From assembly GCA_963667425.1 (NCBI GenBank), contig OY763407.1, positions 1,550,001 through 1,614,000 of the forward strand: a stretch of DNA of 64,000 nucleotides, given 5' to 3'. The position numbers were made by a program, and so were the translations under genes. The notes below the pieces were generated by a model. That model was not told the origin of the DNA. It was given only the letters and a program-made list of their open reading frames with translations, and did not search any database. The stretch is from G963667425 sp963667425 [NCBI: bacterium]. Its GTDB lineage: Bacteria > UBP6 > UBA1177. Below are positions 16,889-27,028 of the stretch, in pieces. Position 1 is the first letter of the stretch. Every line of letters starts with the position of its first letter.

Positions 16889-18259
16889 TTATTCTGTGAC
16901 AAATTTACCGTAAAGGCCGTAACTTGATTCGTTTTTTTCCGTCCAGATAAAGAAATATTTTCCTTCTCCGTATTTGGCACTGCTGACTCCGTAAAGTGTT
17001 ACAGCATTTTCTGTTTCGGAAAGGTCAACAAACTTATACTCATCTATCGAAACAGAATTTTCATTTATAGAAAAGCGTTTGTATCCTGTTTTTTCAAAAG
17101 TTGGATTACTTCCTTTCAAATATGTGATCAAACCTCTTTCGGCAGAATCAAGAATTAAATTAGGATAAACATTATAAGTAGATTTGCCATCTGAAATCTG
17201 ATTTGAACTTGTTGCAGGAAAAATCCCTTTTACCATTACATTATTACTGTTTTTTGTTGAAGTGTAAGCTAAAACAAGAGTGTTTCTATCTGCTGTCGTT
17301 TCAAGTTCTGCCAGATAACCTGCATCATCTGGTGTGGCTTCAGAAAAGGTGGCGGTAACAGCATCTTTTGTTATTTTTGAAATGTAAAGAGGATCTGAGC
17401 CATCAAATCCGCTCCATGCAACATATATCGTTTCATCTGCAAGTGCTTTTACAGATGGTTCCTGCTGATTTTGAAGAGGATCTTCTTCACTTTCGGGAAT
17501 TTTTCCATCTACTGCATCACCGTTTAAGGTTCCATCACTGTTTATTCTCTGAACAAATATCTGAAATCCATTTGCATCACTGTGTCCCCAAGCTCCGGCT
17601 AAAACAAAATTACTGTCGCCAAGAGGTGCAATATCAGGCATCCATGCGTTCGAATCATTTGCCGAACCATTTCTTGATCCGGTGTACTGAATTTCATTCT
17701 CTTCGAGAGCCGTACCATCTATATTAAACCTTCTCATATAGATATTAAGATTCCTTTCACCGCTCTGATTATCTCCCTGGTATACCACCATAATTTTATC
17801 ACCGTTTACAGCAATTTCAGGTGAACCATATGAAATAGAATTGTTATCGCTAATTCTATAAGGCTCGGTTTCCCACGTTCCATCGGTTTTAAGTTTCCCA
17901 AGCATTATCTGAAGAGAAGAAGTATCATCTGAAAAAGTTACTTTAGATACAAAAGTTATCCAAAGACAGTTTCCATCCCACACAGTTGCAGGAAAAATGT
18001 CGACAGCACCATCATAAAGCTGTATTACAGATAAATTTTCATTATCAGCATCATTTATTTCATCATTATCTGTGTCCTGAATATCAGTATCTGTAAGTAT
18101 GCATCCATCATCATCTATATAATCTTCATCAGGCTCATTAATATCATTTTCAGTTAAATTTTCATCATCTTTTACGCTATTACTGGAGGAATCATCTGAA
18201 CATGAAGATAAAAGAATGATTAAAAGTGATAAAAAGATGATAGTTAGAACTTTTTTCAT
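16889..18259 (-). CDS. Lipoprotein with acidic linker and probable beta-propeller-like domain
   Basis: A 456-aa lipoprotein. The start MKKVLTIIFLS is chosen over an upstream in-frame ATG because AGAGG precedes it. The lipobox is LSSC, and residues about 20-70 are an Asp/Glu/Asn linker (ENDINEPDEDYIDDDGC). The rest consists of recurring strands with turns such as NGDKIMVVYQGD, LADETIYVAWSG and AKYGEGKYFFIWTEKN. This pattern, an aromatic strand repeated about every 45-60 residues, suggests a beta-propeller of sialidase/BNR-like type. No catalytic residues were recognised. It is monocistronic by appearance. Confidence 0.65.
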   Translation of the reverse strand: MKKVLTIIFLSLLIILLSSCSDDSSSNSVKDDENLTENDINEPDEDYIDDDGCILTDTDIQDTDNDEINDADNENLSVIQLYDGAVDIFPATVWDGNCLWITFVSKVTFSDDTSSLQIMLGKLKTDGTWETEPYRISDNNSISYGSPEIAVNGDKIMVVYQGDNQSGERNLNIYMRRFNIDGTALEENEIQYTGSRNGSANDSNAWMPDIAPLGDSNFVLAGAWGHSDANGFQIFVQRINSDGTLNGDAVDGKIPESEEDPLQNQQEPSVKALADETIYVAWSGFDGSDPLYISKITKDAVTATFSEATPDDAGYLAELETTADRNTLVLAYTSTKNSNNVMVKGIFPATSSNQISDGKSTYNVYPNLILDSAERGLITYLKGSNPTFEKTGYKRFSINENSVSIDEYKFVDLSETENAVTLYGVSSAKYGEGKYFFIWTEKNESSYGLYGKFVTE

Positions 18260-18346
18260 GGATAACCTCTGTTTTATTATTCGAAACACAATCAGGATAA
18301 TAATTTTTTATCTTTTAGAAATCAAGTATGAAAAGATTTATTGAAT

Positions 18347-19933
18347 TTAAGCTTCTGTTGTAATCGTTTCTTCTTCAGAGGTATCAGGTTTAAGAACTTT
18401 GAGAAGTTTTTTACCTAAAAGAAGCAGTGCAACAGGCGTTACAAGAGCAGTTGCTCCAATCCAGCACCATGCCATTGCATGATCTGTTGGTGTTGGAAGT
18501 GGGTGCCCGTCTTTAAAGGGCGCATAAGCTTTAATTAAGAATCCAGACATCGGACCGACAAAGAATTTAGCTACAAAATATGGAAGAATTGAAAGCGCAA
18601 TGTAGCTTCCCTCTTTCCCTTTTGGTGCTATCTCTGCTGTAAACTGCATAAGTCTCGGCGACCAGATTGCTTCACCGACAGTAAATACAAGAATAAAGAA
18701 AATAAGAGGCCAGTATTCAGGTGTCGGAGGATTTGCCGCAAGAGCCTCGGCAGAATCCGCCAAGCCAAGCCATTTAACTAAAATGAGTTCCCCAAAACCA
18801 GTAGTTGTAAGTGCTGTGAATGTTTTAGCCGGTATAACAGCAATAAAACATGAAAGTGATGAGACAAGGGAACCTATAATAAGCATTTTATAAGAGCTTG
18901 CTTTTTTTGTTAAATAGGCAACTGCCGGAACAAGAAAAATTATAAGCACAGGGTTTAATACACCATAAATGTTACCTATTTTGGCACCTTCACCTAATAC
19001 ACTGATTCCATATTTTGGAAATGTGTATGAAAAATGAAAGAAAATGAATCTTACAAAAATTGTCAAAGTAAGCATTCCTATGAATACCCAGAACATTTTT
19101 TCGGAAACAACTTTCTTAAGTGTTGCCGCAACATCTTTCCCGGAGTTTGCAATTGCCTGAAAACCTTTTCCCAAATCTTTTTGAGGAAGTATCTTTATAG
19201 AACCATCATCCTGTAATTCTTTATTTCCTTTTATGAGAGAGGCAATGGCTAGACTAACTATTGTAAAACAGAAACCTATAACAAAAAACATCTGATATGT
19301 AGAAAAATGGTAACCCAGAAAATCTAAACCTGCATTTTCATTAATTTTGCCCGCAGAATCTTTGATGGAAAAATACCCTCTAATAGCATCAAACATAATT
19401 CCCCCGCCTGCAAAACCAAGATTCATTAAAACATAAAAAAGACCAAAGCCCATTGCGGCTGTCTCTTTTGTTGTAAAACGTTTAATTGCAACAGAAACCA
19501 GAGGACCAACGATTGCAAAACCGACAGCCATAGGCATAAATCCAAGTATAAATATAAGAACAGGATTTGTTATAATTGCCATAAAAAATCTTGCCGTAAG
19601 CAGGAAAAAGATACTTAAAAGAAGCGTTTTCCTGATTCCTATAGTATCAACTACAGCACCTGTTATCATTCCTATTATTGATAACAGAACTGACCACACC
19701 ATGATATAAGTTCCGGTCTTAACATCACTTACACCACAGTCTGCAGATAGCCATAATGTGAGGGTCATATTCATTGCCGCATAAGCCGAGTATTCAATAA
19801 TGTTATAAAGAAACATCAGCCACATATCGGCTGGAGATTGTTTTAATCCTTTTGCATAACTGTAAATTATTCCAATAAGAGCAAGAACTGCTCCTATCAC
19901 AATAGAATATGCAACAAAATCGACAGTACTCAT
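18347..19933 (-). CDS. Major facilitator superfamily transporter
   Basis: A 528-aa inner-membrane protein with about 12 or more hydrophobic segments. The start MSTVDFVAYS is chosen because AAGGAGGG lies 5-6 nt upstream; longer in-frame starts have no ribosome site. MFS features include the loop after helix 2-3 (GAVVDTIGIRKTLLL) and the mid-chain soluble loop (about residues 245-280). The first helices, with IIEYSAYAAMNMTLTLWLS, faintly resemble peptide (POT/PTR) transporters, but the ExxERFxYYG signature is not intact. The substrate is therefore unknown. It is divergent from the D-malate/tartrate dehydrogenase-type gene, so a shared control region in between (19934-20147) is possible. Confidence 0.8.
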   Translation of the reverse strand: MSTVDFVAYSIVIGAVLALIGIIYSYAKGLKQSPADMWLMFLYNIIEYSAYAAMNMTLTLWLSADCGVSDVKTGTYIMVWSVLLSIIGMITGAVVDTIGIRKTLLLSIFFLLTARFFMAIITNPVLIFILGFMPMAVGFAIVGPLVSVAIKRFTTKETAAMGFGLFYVLMNLGFAGGGIMFDAIRGYFSIKDSAGKINENAGLDFLGYHFSTYQMFFVIGFCFTIVSLAIASLIKGNKELQDDGSIKILPQKDLGKGFQAIANSGKDVAATLKKVVSEKMFWVFIGMLTLTIFVRFIFFHFSYTFPKYGISVLGEGAKIGNIYGVLNPVLIIFLVPAVAYLTKKASSYKMLIIGSLVSSLSCFIAVIPAKTFTALTTTGFGELILVKWLGLADSAEALAANPPTPEYWPLIFFILVFTVGEAIWSPRLMQFTAEIAPKGKEGSYIALSILPYFVAKFFVGPMSGFLIKAYAPFKDGHPLPTPTDHAMAWCWIGATALVTPVALLLLGKKLLKVLKPDTSEEETITTEA

Positions 19934-20147
19934 TAAACCCTCCTTAAAAAAGTATAGTATATAAAAGCTTTGCGTTATTATGAATATAATTACAGCCGGC
20001 TTAATAAATCCAGAGCAACGGGGAAATAGTATCAGGTCAAATGAAAAACTCAATTTTTAATTTCTTTTTTGTGAAACAAAAAAATGGACTCTATTTTTCT
20101 ATCGTTATAGACTCTTATTTGTTTTTATGAATTCATGGGGCTATAAA

Positions 20148-21230
20148 ATGAAAAAATATAAAATAGCTGTTATTCCCGGTGATGGTATCGGTATTGAGGT
20201 TGCCGCCGAAGCTGTAAAAACTCTTGATTTTGTTTCCAACATTTCTAAAGAGCTTTTTTTTGATTTTACTTTTTATGACTGGGGATGTACTTACTTTCTT
20301 GAACATGGAAAAATGATGCCTGAAAATGCTCTTGAAACGCTTAAAGGTTTTGATGCAATTCTTTTGGGTGCTGTAGGTTTTCCAGGAGTTCCTGATCACG
20401 TTTCACTGAGAGATTTATTGCTTAAAATTCGTCAGGGATTTGATGAATATGTAAATCTGCGTCCTGTAAAACTTTTAAATCCTGAATTTTCACCACTTAA
20501 AGAGTTCCACAATATTGATATGGTTTTTGTTCGTGAAAACTGTGAAGGCGAATATTCAGGCAAAGGAAGTTTTGAGAATGCAAACAGCGTTGATGAAACT
20601 GCTTTGCAGACTTCTGTTTTTACAAGAAAGGGCTGTGAAAGAATTATCCGTTATGCCTTTGAGCTTGCAATGTCGCCTGAAAGAAACCGTCATGTTACTT
20701 CAATAACAAAATCGAATGCTCTTAATTACAGCATGGTTTTCTGGGATAAAATTTTTGAAGAGGTCAGTAGAGAATATCCGCTTGTAAAAACATCTAAGCT
20801 ACATGTGGATGCTGCTTCGATGTTTATGATTCAACATCCTGAAAGATTTGATGTTGTTGTGGCTTCGAATCTTTTTGGCGATATTCTGACAGATCTCGGA
20901 GCTGCTCTTCAGGGTGGTCTTGGATTTGCTGCCGGTGCTAATATTAATCCTGCAGGAAATTTTCCTTCAATGTTTGAGCCTGTTCATGGGAGTGCTCCTG
21001 AAATTGCCGGAAAAAATATCGCAAATCCTATCGCTATGATATGGAGTAGTGCAATGATGCTTGATTTTCTTGGAGAAACTTATTTATCAAATATTATTGA
21101 AGAAGCTATCAATGATGTTTCATATAAAATTAAATCCTTAACGCCTGATTGCGGAGGAAATGGCACTACTGAAAGTGTAGGCAGATTAATAAGAGATATA
21201 ATTAATATAAAAATGGATGAAAATATATGA
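20148..21230 (+). CDS. D-malate/tartrate dehydrogenase-type decarboxylating dehydrogenase
   Basis: A 360-aa member of the isocitrate/isopropylmalate dehydrogenase family. The start MKKYKIAVIPGDGIGIEVAA is typical, and the ATG at 20148 is better placed than the upstream one at 20127. The segment GAVGFPGVPDHVSLRDLLLK and GFDEYVNLRPVKLL matches the tartrate/D-malate branch rather than leuB. The metal/substrate region shows NLFGDILTDLGAALQGGLG, and the NAD site GSAPEIAGKNIANP. It would oxidatively decarboxylate D-malate to pyruvate, or act on tartrate. The stop overlaps the next lipoprotein start (ATGA). Exact substrate is not provable from the sequence. Confidence 0.85.
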   Translation: MKKYKIAVIPGDGIGIEVAAEAVKTLDFVSNISKELFFDFTFYDWGCTYFLEHGKMMPENALETLKGFDAILLGAVGFPGVPDHVSLRDLLLKIRQGFDEYVNLRPVKLLNPEFSPLKEFHNIDMVFVRENCEGEYSGKGSFENANSVDETALQTSVFTRKGCERIIRYAFELAMSPERNRHVTSITKSNALNYSMVFWDKIFEEVSREYPLVKTSKLHVDAASMFMIQHPERFDVVVASNLFGDILTDLGAALQGGLGFAAGANINPAGNFPSMFEPVHGSAPEIAGKNIANPIAMIWSSAMMLDFLGETYLSNIIEEAINDVSYKIKSLTPDCGGNGTTESVGRLIRDIINIKMDENI

Positions 21231-22678
21231 AAAAAACTCTCTTTTTAATTATGCTTTTAATGATTTCATGCTCTGGCAAACATTTTTTTGTTCCTGACGA
21301 TACTGTTAGAGAACAGATGATTCCTCCCGAATTTTTAAAGGAGGAAAACAGTCTTAAGAAAATTGTAATTTTTCCCAAAAAAAATAGTTTTTGCCGTTAT
21401 CATTACTGGTTTGAACATAGATGGCTGAGAAGCCAGAAATACGGGTGTGTCAGAAATGGTGTGCTTTTTGCTCCAGGAGAATCTGATGCAGGAATTTTTA
21501 TGGTTCCTGAAACTCACGGTGGACTTTTCAACAACAATGATATCGGTTTTATTCAGGTTATGCCTAATGAAAATATGGCAGGCAGAGTGACAAAAGAAAG
21601 CCGTGATATTCCTGATGATGAGGTTTTCTCCATTTCAAAATCAGTTGATAAAGAACGGATATGGGTTTCAACTAATGATGGTGCATCTTCTTTTGGTATT
21701 TATGACAGAATGTCAAGAAATGTAACTGATTGGGATACTTTTGATGAAAATGGAGGCGGTCTTACAAATAACTATCTTCTATTTACAACAACTCCGGCCG
21801 TTTATAAAGTTGTTGATGCCGGCAATTACAGATATTTTCTTACGAGAAACAGTGTTTTTGTAAATGATACTGTTCAGAATAAATGGAAGAAAACGTTTGG
21901 ATATAGAGATGCTACTGTAAAAAGTTCCCATACTGAAACAGATAAAAGTTATGTTGAACGAGTTATTTATAAAAAAATTAAAGATAAAGATGGAAAGGAA
22001 AAAGTAAAAGAAAAACATTATACAATAAAGGTTAAGACACATCACATCTTTACACATTATGATGTTAATGATTCGCCTTATGGACCTCCAGGAACAGCTT
22101 TTTATACAGGTACATCTATCGGAGAGATGCTTGTCGTTTCACATTCTGATGGCTTTTCTATATATGATCCTGTAGCAAATAAGTGGCATAATTATTCAAA
22201 ACCGCATACTTCTGCAAGATCTTATGAGCAGTGCACTTCTCATGACAGGAAATTTCCTGATGTATGTACTAATCGTGAGATTTATTATGACACGCTCCAT
22301 TTTTACGGAAACGATGATATGCCGGATATTTCTCCATCTGTAATATTTTCAGCAGCTGATGGTATTCTGATACTTGGTTTTTTTAACAGTTCTGATATCG
22401 GTAAGGGCGGTCTTGCCGTTTTTGATATTAAATCCAATTCATATAAAGTGTTGTTAAGTGATATTTCTGTCTATGATATTGAGATGTCTTCAGAAATTTT
22501 ATATGCAGCTACCGGTAATGGTGTAGTAAAGATAGAAGATGGAAATATTCAATTTCTATCTACTGAATCATCTTATGATATTGATTTTTATAATGACCAG
22601 CTCTGGTCAGCTGGCAAAGAATGTATCGAAATGATACCTTTGTCACCACCTGTAACTATTCAAGAACCTTCTCAATAA
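21227..22678 (+). CDS. Lipoprotein, probable beta-propeller-like, unknown function
   Basis: A 483-aa lipoprotein starting MKKTLFLIMLLMISC (lipobox MISC, then SGK). It lacks the acidic linker seen in most other lipoproteins here. Recurrent strands (KERIWVSTNDGASSFGIYD, GEMLVVSHSDGFSIYD, SEILYAATGNGVVKIEDG) resemble blades of a two-component-regulator/WD-type propeller. A Lys-rich excursion (KIKDKDGKEKVKEKHY) lies mid-protein. It overlaps the upstream dehydrogenase by 4 nt, so it is co-expressed, although a functional link is not obvious. Its tail overlaps the convergent C25 peptidase gene by 23 nt. Confidence 0.6.
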   Translation: MKKTLFLIMLLMISCSGKHFFVPDDTVREQMIPPEFLKEENSLKKIVIFPKKNSFCRYHYWFEHRWLRSQKYGCVRNGVLFAPGESDAGIFMVPETHGGLFNNNDIGFIQVMPNENMAGRVTKESRDIPDDEVFSISKSVDKERIWVSTNDGASSFGIYDRMSRNVTDWDTFDENGGGLTNNYLLFTTTPAVYKVVDAGNYRYFLTRNSVFVNDTVQNKWKKTFGYRDATVKSSHTETDKSYVERVIYKKIKDKDGKEKVKEKHYTIKVKTHHIFTHYDVNDSPYGPPGTAFYTGTSIGEMLVVSHSDGFSIYDPVANKWHNYSKPHTSARSYEQCTSHDRKFPDVCTNREIYYDTLHFYGNDDMPDISPSVIFSAADGILILGFFNSSDIGKGGLAVFDIKSNSYKVLLSDISVYDIEMSSEILYAATGNGVVKIEDGNIQFLSTESSYDIDFYNDQLWSAGKECIEMIPLSPPVTIQEPSQ

Positions 22679-24431
22679 ACGGATAAAGTGAAGTTTCAGA
22701 TCTGAATCCTGCAAATAGTGTTGTTGCGTCAGTTTCTATTTCGGTAGGCAGCATTGTTGTTGCTGTAATTTCATAGTAATCATTACCAATAAGAAGAACT
22801 AAAGGATTTCCATTTTCAGGAACAGTTGCTGAATTTATTTTGATGCCATTGTCAGTTTTTTCAACATCAATAGTTACAACAGGTGCAGGTTCAAGCTCTT
22901 TTTTCCATACAGGAATCATAAGGTCTCCAAGCAGTGTTGCACTTTTCTGAGTCCATCTCCAGCTGTTTTCATCAACAACAGAAATTCCGTCTCCTATATA
23001 AGGCTTTATCACCTGAATATCCGGAGCAAACTTATCTGTCTTAGGAAAGTTTTTGTGACCGACAAGAAATGCATCTCCAAATATTTCAAATGCTGAAGTT
23101 TCATCTTTAAATATCTCTTTAAATGTTTCATCAATAAGCTGATCACCGCCTGCAAGACCAAGCCCGACAGTTGCATTGCCAAGATAAAGGATTGCACCTC
23201 CATTTACAGCCGTAACAAGCCTTTCACCTGCTGAGTCTTTTGTATATCTTCCAAATGGTGCTTCAAACTGTCCTGCCTGACATGCGCAGCTGATGTATAG
23301 TGGAAGCGGAGTATTTGAAAGGGCTGCAACCTGATCACCGGTAAAATCGTTATCACTTCCTGTCTGCTCACATGTAAGATAGTTTACTCCACCGTGTCCG
23401 CTATGAACCATAATGTTGTAACCATCACTGAATGCATCTATCTGCTTCTGAACAGTAATAGTTTCTGAACCTGCTGAATCAGGATTGTAAAGTGTATCCG
23501 GATAGAGTTTCTTTTTTGTAAATGTTTCAGGAAAAATGTCAACTGTTCTCCCTTCCGCCTCAAAGTAATGTGCAGCATCAATTTTTACATCTATTCCAAA
23601 AGAGAGTGTTGTTGCAACATTTGTTATGAAAAGTGCTTTGTTGACATTCGCAAAATTATAGTTTGTAAGATACCATAAAAGTTTTCCGTAATATATTTCA
23701 ACATCATCGGCTGTTGATGCCGGAAATCTTGAAACAGGAATGTCTCCGATAAGTGTTGGAGTATCACCATTTATTGATGAATCATCTTCTCCGTCAGCAG
23801 CATAAACACCGTCGCCATTGGTATCCCATTCAGAAAGATCCGAATAATAAAAATCCGATTTAAAATCCTCTTCATATGTTCCTGCAAATGTATTTGAAAA
23901 TTTATCATGAACAGCTCTTGAAGGAACTATTTCTATATCTCCACCTAAAAGAAGATATTTTATTCCTTCATTGTATCTTTCCTTTACATAGTTTTTTATC
24001 TGTTCTGATTCATCATTTCCTGACTGAGTTTCGTATATTGACTCAACTGTAACAACATCTGTAGGTATCCCGCCGCTGATTGTATGAATAGCTGCGATTT
24101 TTTTAAAAGCCGGAGCAAGTTCTTCATTTGTAATGATAAGCCCTTTTGCTTCATATTCAGTCTTAACAATTTCTGTTTTTTCCGGTTCTGATTCAAAATC
24201 TTCATCTGTAGCGATATCATTTTCGTTGTCTGATGTTATTTTACTGTCATCATCCCCGATTTGTGTATCCGATGTTTCATCATTGTTTTCATATGCTGAA
24301 TCATCATCACTTGTTACTAAAGGAGTTTCATCTCTTATTTCTTCAGGATCTACAAGTTTTTTATCTTCACTGCATGAAATTACCATAGAAGATAAAGCTA
24401 TGCATAGTAAGACGAAAAGTAAATTCTTCAT
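22656..24431 (-). CDS. Lipoprotein C25 (gingipain-type) cysteine peptidase
   Basis: A 591-aa lipoprotein: signal MKNLLFVLLCIALSSMVISC, lipobox VISC, acidic linker to about residue 85. A C25-like domain follows: IKYLLLGGDIEIVPSR, DIPVSRFPA, the catalytic His in MVHSGHGG (H346), and the Cys region YISCACQAGQF with C384 as likely nucleophile (gingipains have ACxNGxF). C-terminal residues from about 505 form a beta-rich Ig-like extension. Gingipain-type enzymes cleave proteins at the surface; here the lipid anchor would hold it on the membrane. No specific propeptide boundary was recognised. Substrate specificity is unknown. The start is fixed by AGGTAGG just upstream. Confidence 0.78.
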   Translation of the reverse strand: MKNLLFVLLCIALSSMVISCSEDKKLVDPEEIRDETPLVTSDDDSAYENNDETSDTQIGDDDSKITSDNENDIATDEDFESEPEKTEIVKTEYEAKGLIITNEELAPAFKKIAAIHTISGGIPTDVVTVESIYETQSGNDESEQIKNYVKERYNEGIKYLLLGGDIEIVPSRAVHDKFSNTFAGTYEEDFKSDFYYSDLSEWDTNGDGVYAADGEDDSSINGDTPTLIGDIPVSRFPASTADDVEIYYGKLLWYLTNYNFANVNKALFITNVATTLSFGIDVKIDAAHYFEAEGRTVDIFPETFTKKKLYPDTLYNPDSAGSETITVQKQIDAFSDGYNIMVHSGHGGVNYLTCEQTGSDNDFTGDQVAALSNTPLPLYISCACQAGQFEAPFGRYTKDSAGERLVTAVNGGAILYLGNATVGLGLAGGDQLIDETFKEIFKDETSAFEIFGDAFLVGHKNFPKTDKFAPDIQVIKPYIGDGISVVDENSWRWTQKSATLLGDLMIPVWKKELEPAPVVTIDVEKTDNGIKINSATVPENGNPLVLLIGNDYYEITATTMLPTEIETDATTLFAGFRSETSLYPFIEKVLE

Positions 24432-24646
24432 ATTGCCTACCTTTTTAAAATTATTAAGAAAAACCAAATCTGAAAAAGTTTACTTAAAAAAATGATATTT
24501 TCAAGAATCAAGATGTAAAAATGTTTTAAAAAACAGTATTATAAAATATTTAGATAAATTATCCTTAAACCTCTTTTTAATTATTTGAAATATTGGTTTT
24601 AAAAATATATACTCACTGTTATATTTGTATTTCAATATGGGGAAAT

Positions 24647-27028
24647 ATGGACTCAGCCCTTTATAAAAACATAGTAATGGAATCTTCTTTCGGTTATTCA
24701 TATAACAGAATTGTACTTGATGAAACCGGTAAAGCTGTTGATTACATTATAGTTGAAGCAAATGATGCTTTTGCTGTGCATACAAATCTGAAAATTTCAG
24801 ACCTTATAGGAAAAAGAATCACCGAAGCTATTCCTGAACTTATTAATGACAGAAAAGGATGGATTTCCATCTGTTGTGACACAGCAGTAAGCCAGCGAAT
24901 CAAAGAATTTGAAATGTATTCCTATATTTTAAAGGGCTGGTATTACCTAAAGCTTTTTCCTCAAGGAAAAGATGCTTTTGTTTTAATAGTTTACGATATA
25001 ACAAAACTCAAGGAGCTTGAGCGAAAACTTAAATATTTTGAGGATAAGGACTATTCGGAAAAAAATCGGATAGGTATGGATGAACGTTTCCGTCTTCTTA
25101 TAAAAAATTCCTCTGACTGTATTGCTGAACTTGCTCCCGATGGTACAGAACGCTTTGTTACAGATTCTGTTGAAAATATGACAGGTTTTAAGCCTGAAGA
25201 ACTTCAAGGCAAAGCCATGCATGAACTTATTCATCCCGATGACATACCGAAAGTTCTTTCCGGCTGGGATGAAATCATTAAAACACCTAACAAGATTATG
25301 ACTATTCAATACAGGCATATACATAAGTACAAGGAATGGGTTGATATTGAAGCTGTTGCTCAGAATTTCTTTTTTGAACCTTCAGTTCAGGCTCTTGTTA
25401 TAAGTGCCAGAGATGTTTCGGAAAGAAAAAAGACTGAAAATGCGCTTAAAAAAGCAAAAATGGAAGCAGAATCAGCTAATAGAGCAAAATCTGAATTTCT
25501 TGCAAATATGAGTCATGAAATCAGGACACCACTAAATGGGGTAATTGGTTTCACAGATCTTCTTCTTAATACAAAGCTAAATAAAACTCAGTTTCAATAT
25601 GCAAAAAACGCCTATACTTCAGCAAATACACTGCTTGGAATAATCAATGATATTCTTGATTTCTCAAAAATAGAGGCAGGAAAATTACAACTTGAAAATA
25701 TAAAAACAGATATTGTTGAACTTATTGAACAGACAATAGACATAATAAAATATGAAGCGGCAAAAAAAGATCTGGAGCTTCTTTTAAATATTGATTCAAA
25801 CCTTCCCCGATTTGCTTTTGTAGATCCTCTGAGGCTTAAACAGATTCTTGTCAACCTTTTGAGCAATGCAGTAAAGTTCACACATAAAGGTGAAGTTGAA
25901 CTTAAAGTCGGTTTTTTTAAAGCTGAAGAAAACAAAAAAAGCAGAATTACTTTTACAATAAGAGATACAGGGATTGGCATCTCCGATAAAAATCAGAAAA
26001 AACTTTTTAAAGCATTTACTCAGGGAGATAATTCTACTACAAGAAAATTCGGTGGCACAGGTCTAGGTCTGACCATTTCCAGCTCTTTAATCAAAAAAAT
26101 GGGAAGCACTTTAACATTAAAAAGCGATGAAGGAAAAGGAAGTACATTTATTTTCTCAATCGATACAGTCATGTTTGACGGACCTAAAAGTGGAAGCAGA
26201 GATATTTCATCTATAAAAGAAGTCCTGTTTATTGATGATAATAAAAACAACAGAATAATTCTGAAAAACATGCTTAATCATTGGGGAATTAAATCGACAG
26301 AGGCTGACAGCGGATTTAATGGTGTTGAAATCATCAGGAAAAAGAAGGATTTTGATGTTATTATCGTTGATTATAACATGCCTGAAATGGATGGGCTGGA
26401 AACAATAAGACTTATTCGTAAAGAGTTTGAGACTCACAATGAAAAACAGCCTTTTATTATGCTTCATACTTCTTTTGAAGAGCCTCATATAAGCAGTGAA
26501 TGTGCTAAACTCGGAGTTCTTCTTAAACTTGTAAAACCTGTAAAATCAGAAGAACTCTTTGATTGTCTTACAACTCTGGAAAGCGGGAATCCGGAATGTG
26601 ACTATATCTGTGATGATATAGAAGTTGAAAAAAAGATAAAAAACAGTGATATAAAAAAGAAGATTCTCGTTGTGGAAGATGTAAAAATGAACATGATTCT
26701 TATGAAAACACTTATTAATAAATTCTTTCCTGCGGTCTCAATTATTGAAGCTGAAAATGGTGATGAAGCTGTGGAAAAAAGAATAAAAGAAATTCCAGAT
26801 CTGATACTTATGGATATTCAGATGCCTGGAAAAGATGGTTATGAAGCAACCATAGAGATACGAAATTACGAAAAAGATAATGGCTCAAAAACTCCTATAG
26901 TTGCCCTTACAGCAGGAACACTTATTGATGAAAAGGAAAAATGCATAAGTGCCGGAATGGATGATTATCTTTCAAAACCTATTGACATAAAAAAACTTTG
27001 TGAAACAATAGAACGTTATCTTAAATAG
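24647..27028 (+). CDS. Hybrid sensor histidine kinase: PAS-PAS-HisKA-HATPase-REC-REC
   Basis: A 793-aa protein starting MDSALYKNIVMES after GGGGA at 24639-24643. No membrane segment is visible, so it is a cytoplasmic sensor. PAS-like regions lie at about 5-125 and 150-270 (GFKPEELQGKAMHELIHPDD). The HisKA motif is MSHEIRTPLNG with phospho-His 290. HATPase boxes follow: NLLSNAVKFT, DTGIGI, GGTGLGL. The first receiver has the acceptor in VDYNMPEMDG (D575). The second has ILVVED and acceptor D723 in LMDIQMPGKDG. Multi-step phosphorelay is expected; no output regulator is encoded next to it. Its 3' end overlaps the convergent acyltransferase gene by 8 nt. Confidence 0.93.
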   Translation: MDSALYKNIVMESSFGYSYNRIVLDETGKAVDYIIVEANDAFAVHTNLKISDLIGKRITEAIPELINDRKGWISICCDTAVSQRIKEFEMYSYILKGWYYLKLFPQGKDAFVLIVYDITKLKELERKLKYFEDKDYSEKNRIGMDERFRLLIKNSSDCIAELAPDGTERFVTDSVENMTGFKPEELQGKAMHELIHPDDIPKVLSGWDEIIKTPNKIMTIQYRHIHKYKEWVDIEAVAQNFFFEPSVQALVISARDVSERKKTENALKKAKMEAESANRAKSEFLANMSHEIRTPLNGVIGFTDLLLNTKLNKTQFQYAKNAYTSANTLLGIINDILDFSKIEAGKLQLENIKTDIVELIEQTIDIIKYEAAKKDLELLLNIDSNLPRFAFVDPLRLKQILVNLLSNAVKFTHKGEVELKVGFFKAEENKKSRITFTIRDTGIGISDKNQKKLFKAFTQGDNSTTRKFGGTGLGLTISSSLIKKMGSTLTLKSDEGKGSTFIFSIDTVMFDGPKSGSRDISSIKEVLFIDDNKNNRIILKNMLNHWGIKSTEADSGFNGVEIIRKKKDFDVIIVDYNMPEMDGLETIRLIRKEFETHNEKQPFIMLHTSFEEPHISSECAKLGVLLKLVKPVKSEELFDCLTTLESGNPECDYICDDIEVEKKIKNSDIKKKILVVEDVKMNMILMKTLINKFFPAVSIIEAENGDEAVEKRIKEIPDLILMDIQMPGKDGYEATIEIRNYEKDNGSKTPIVALTAGTLIDEKEKCISAGMDDYLSKPIDIKKLCETIERYLK

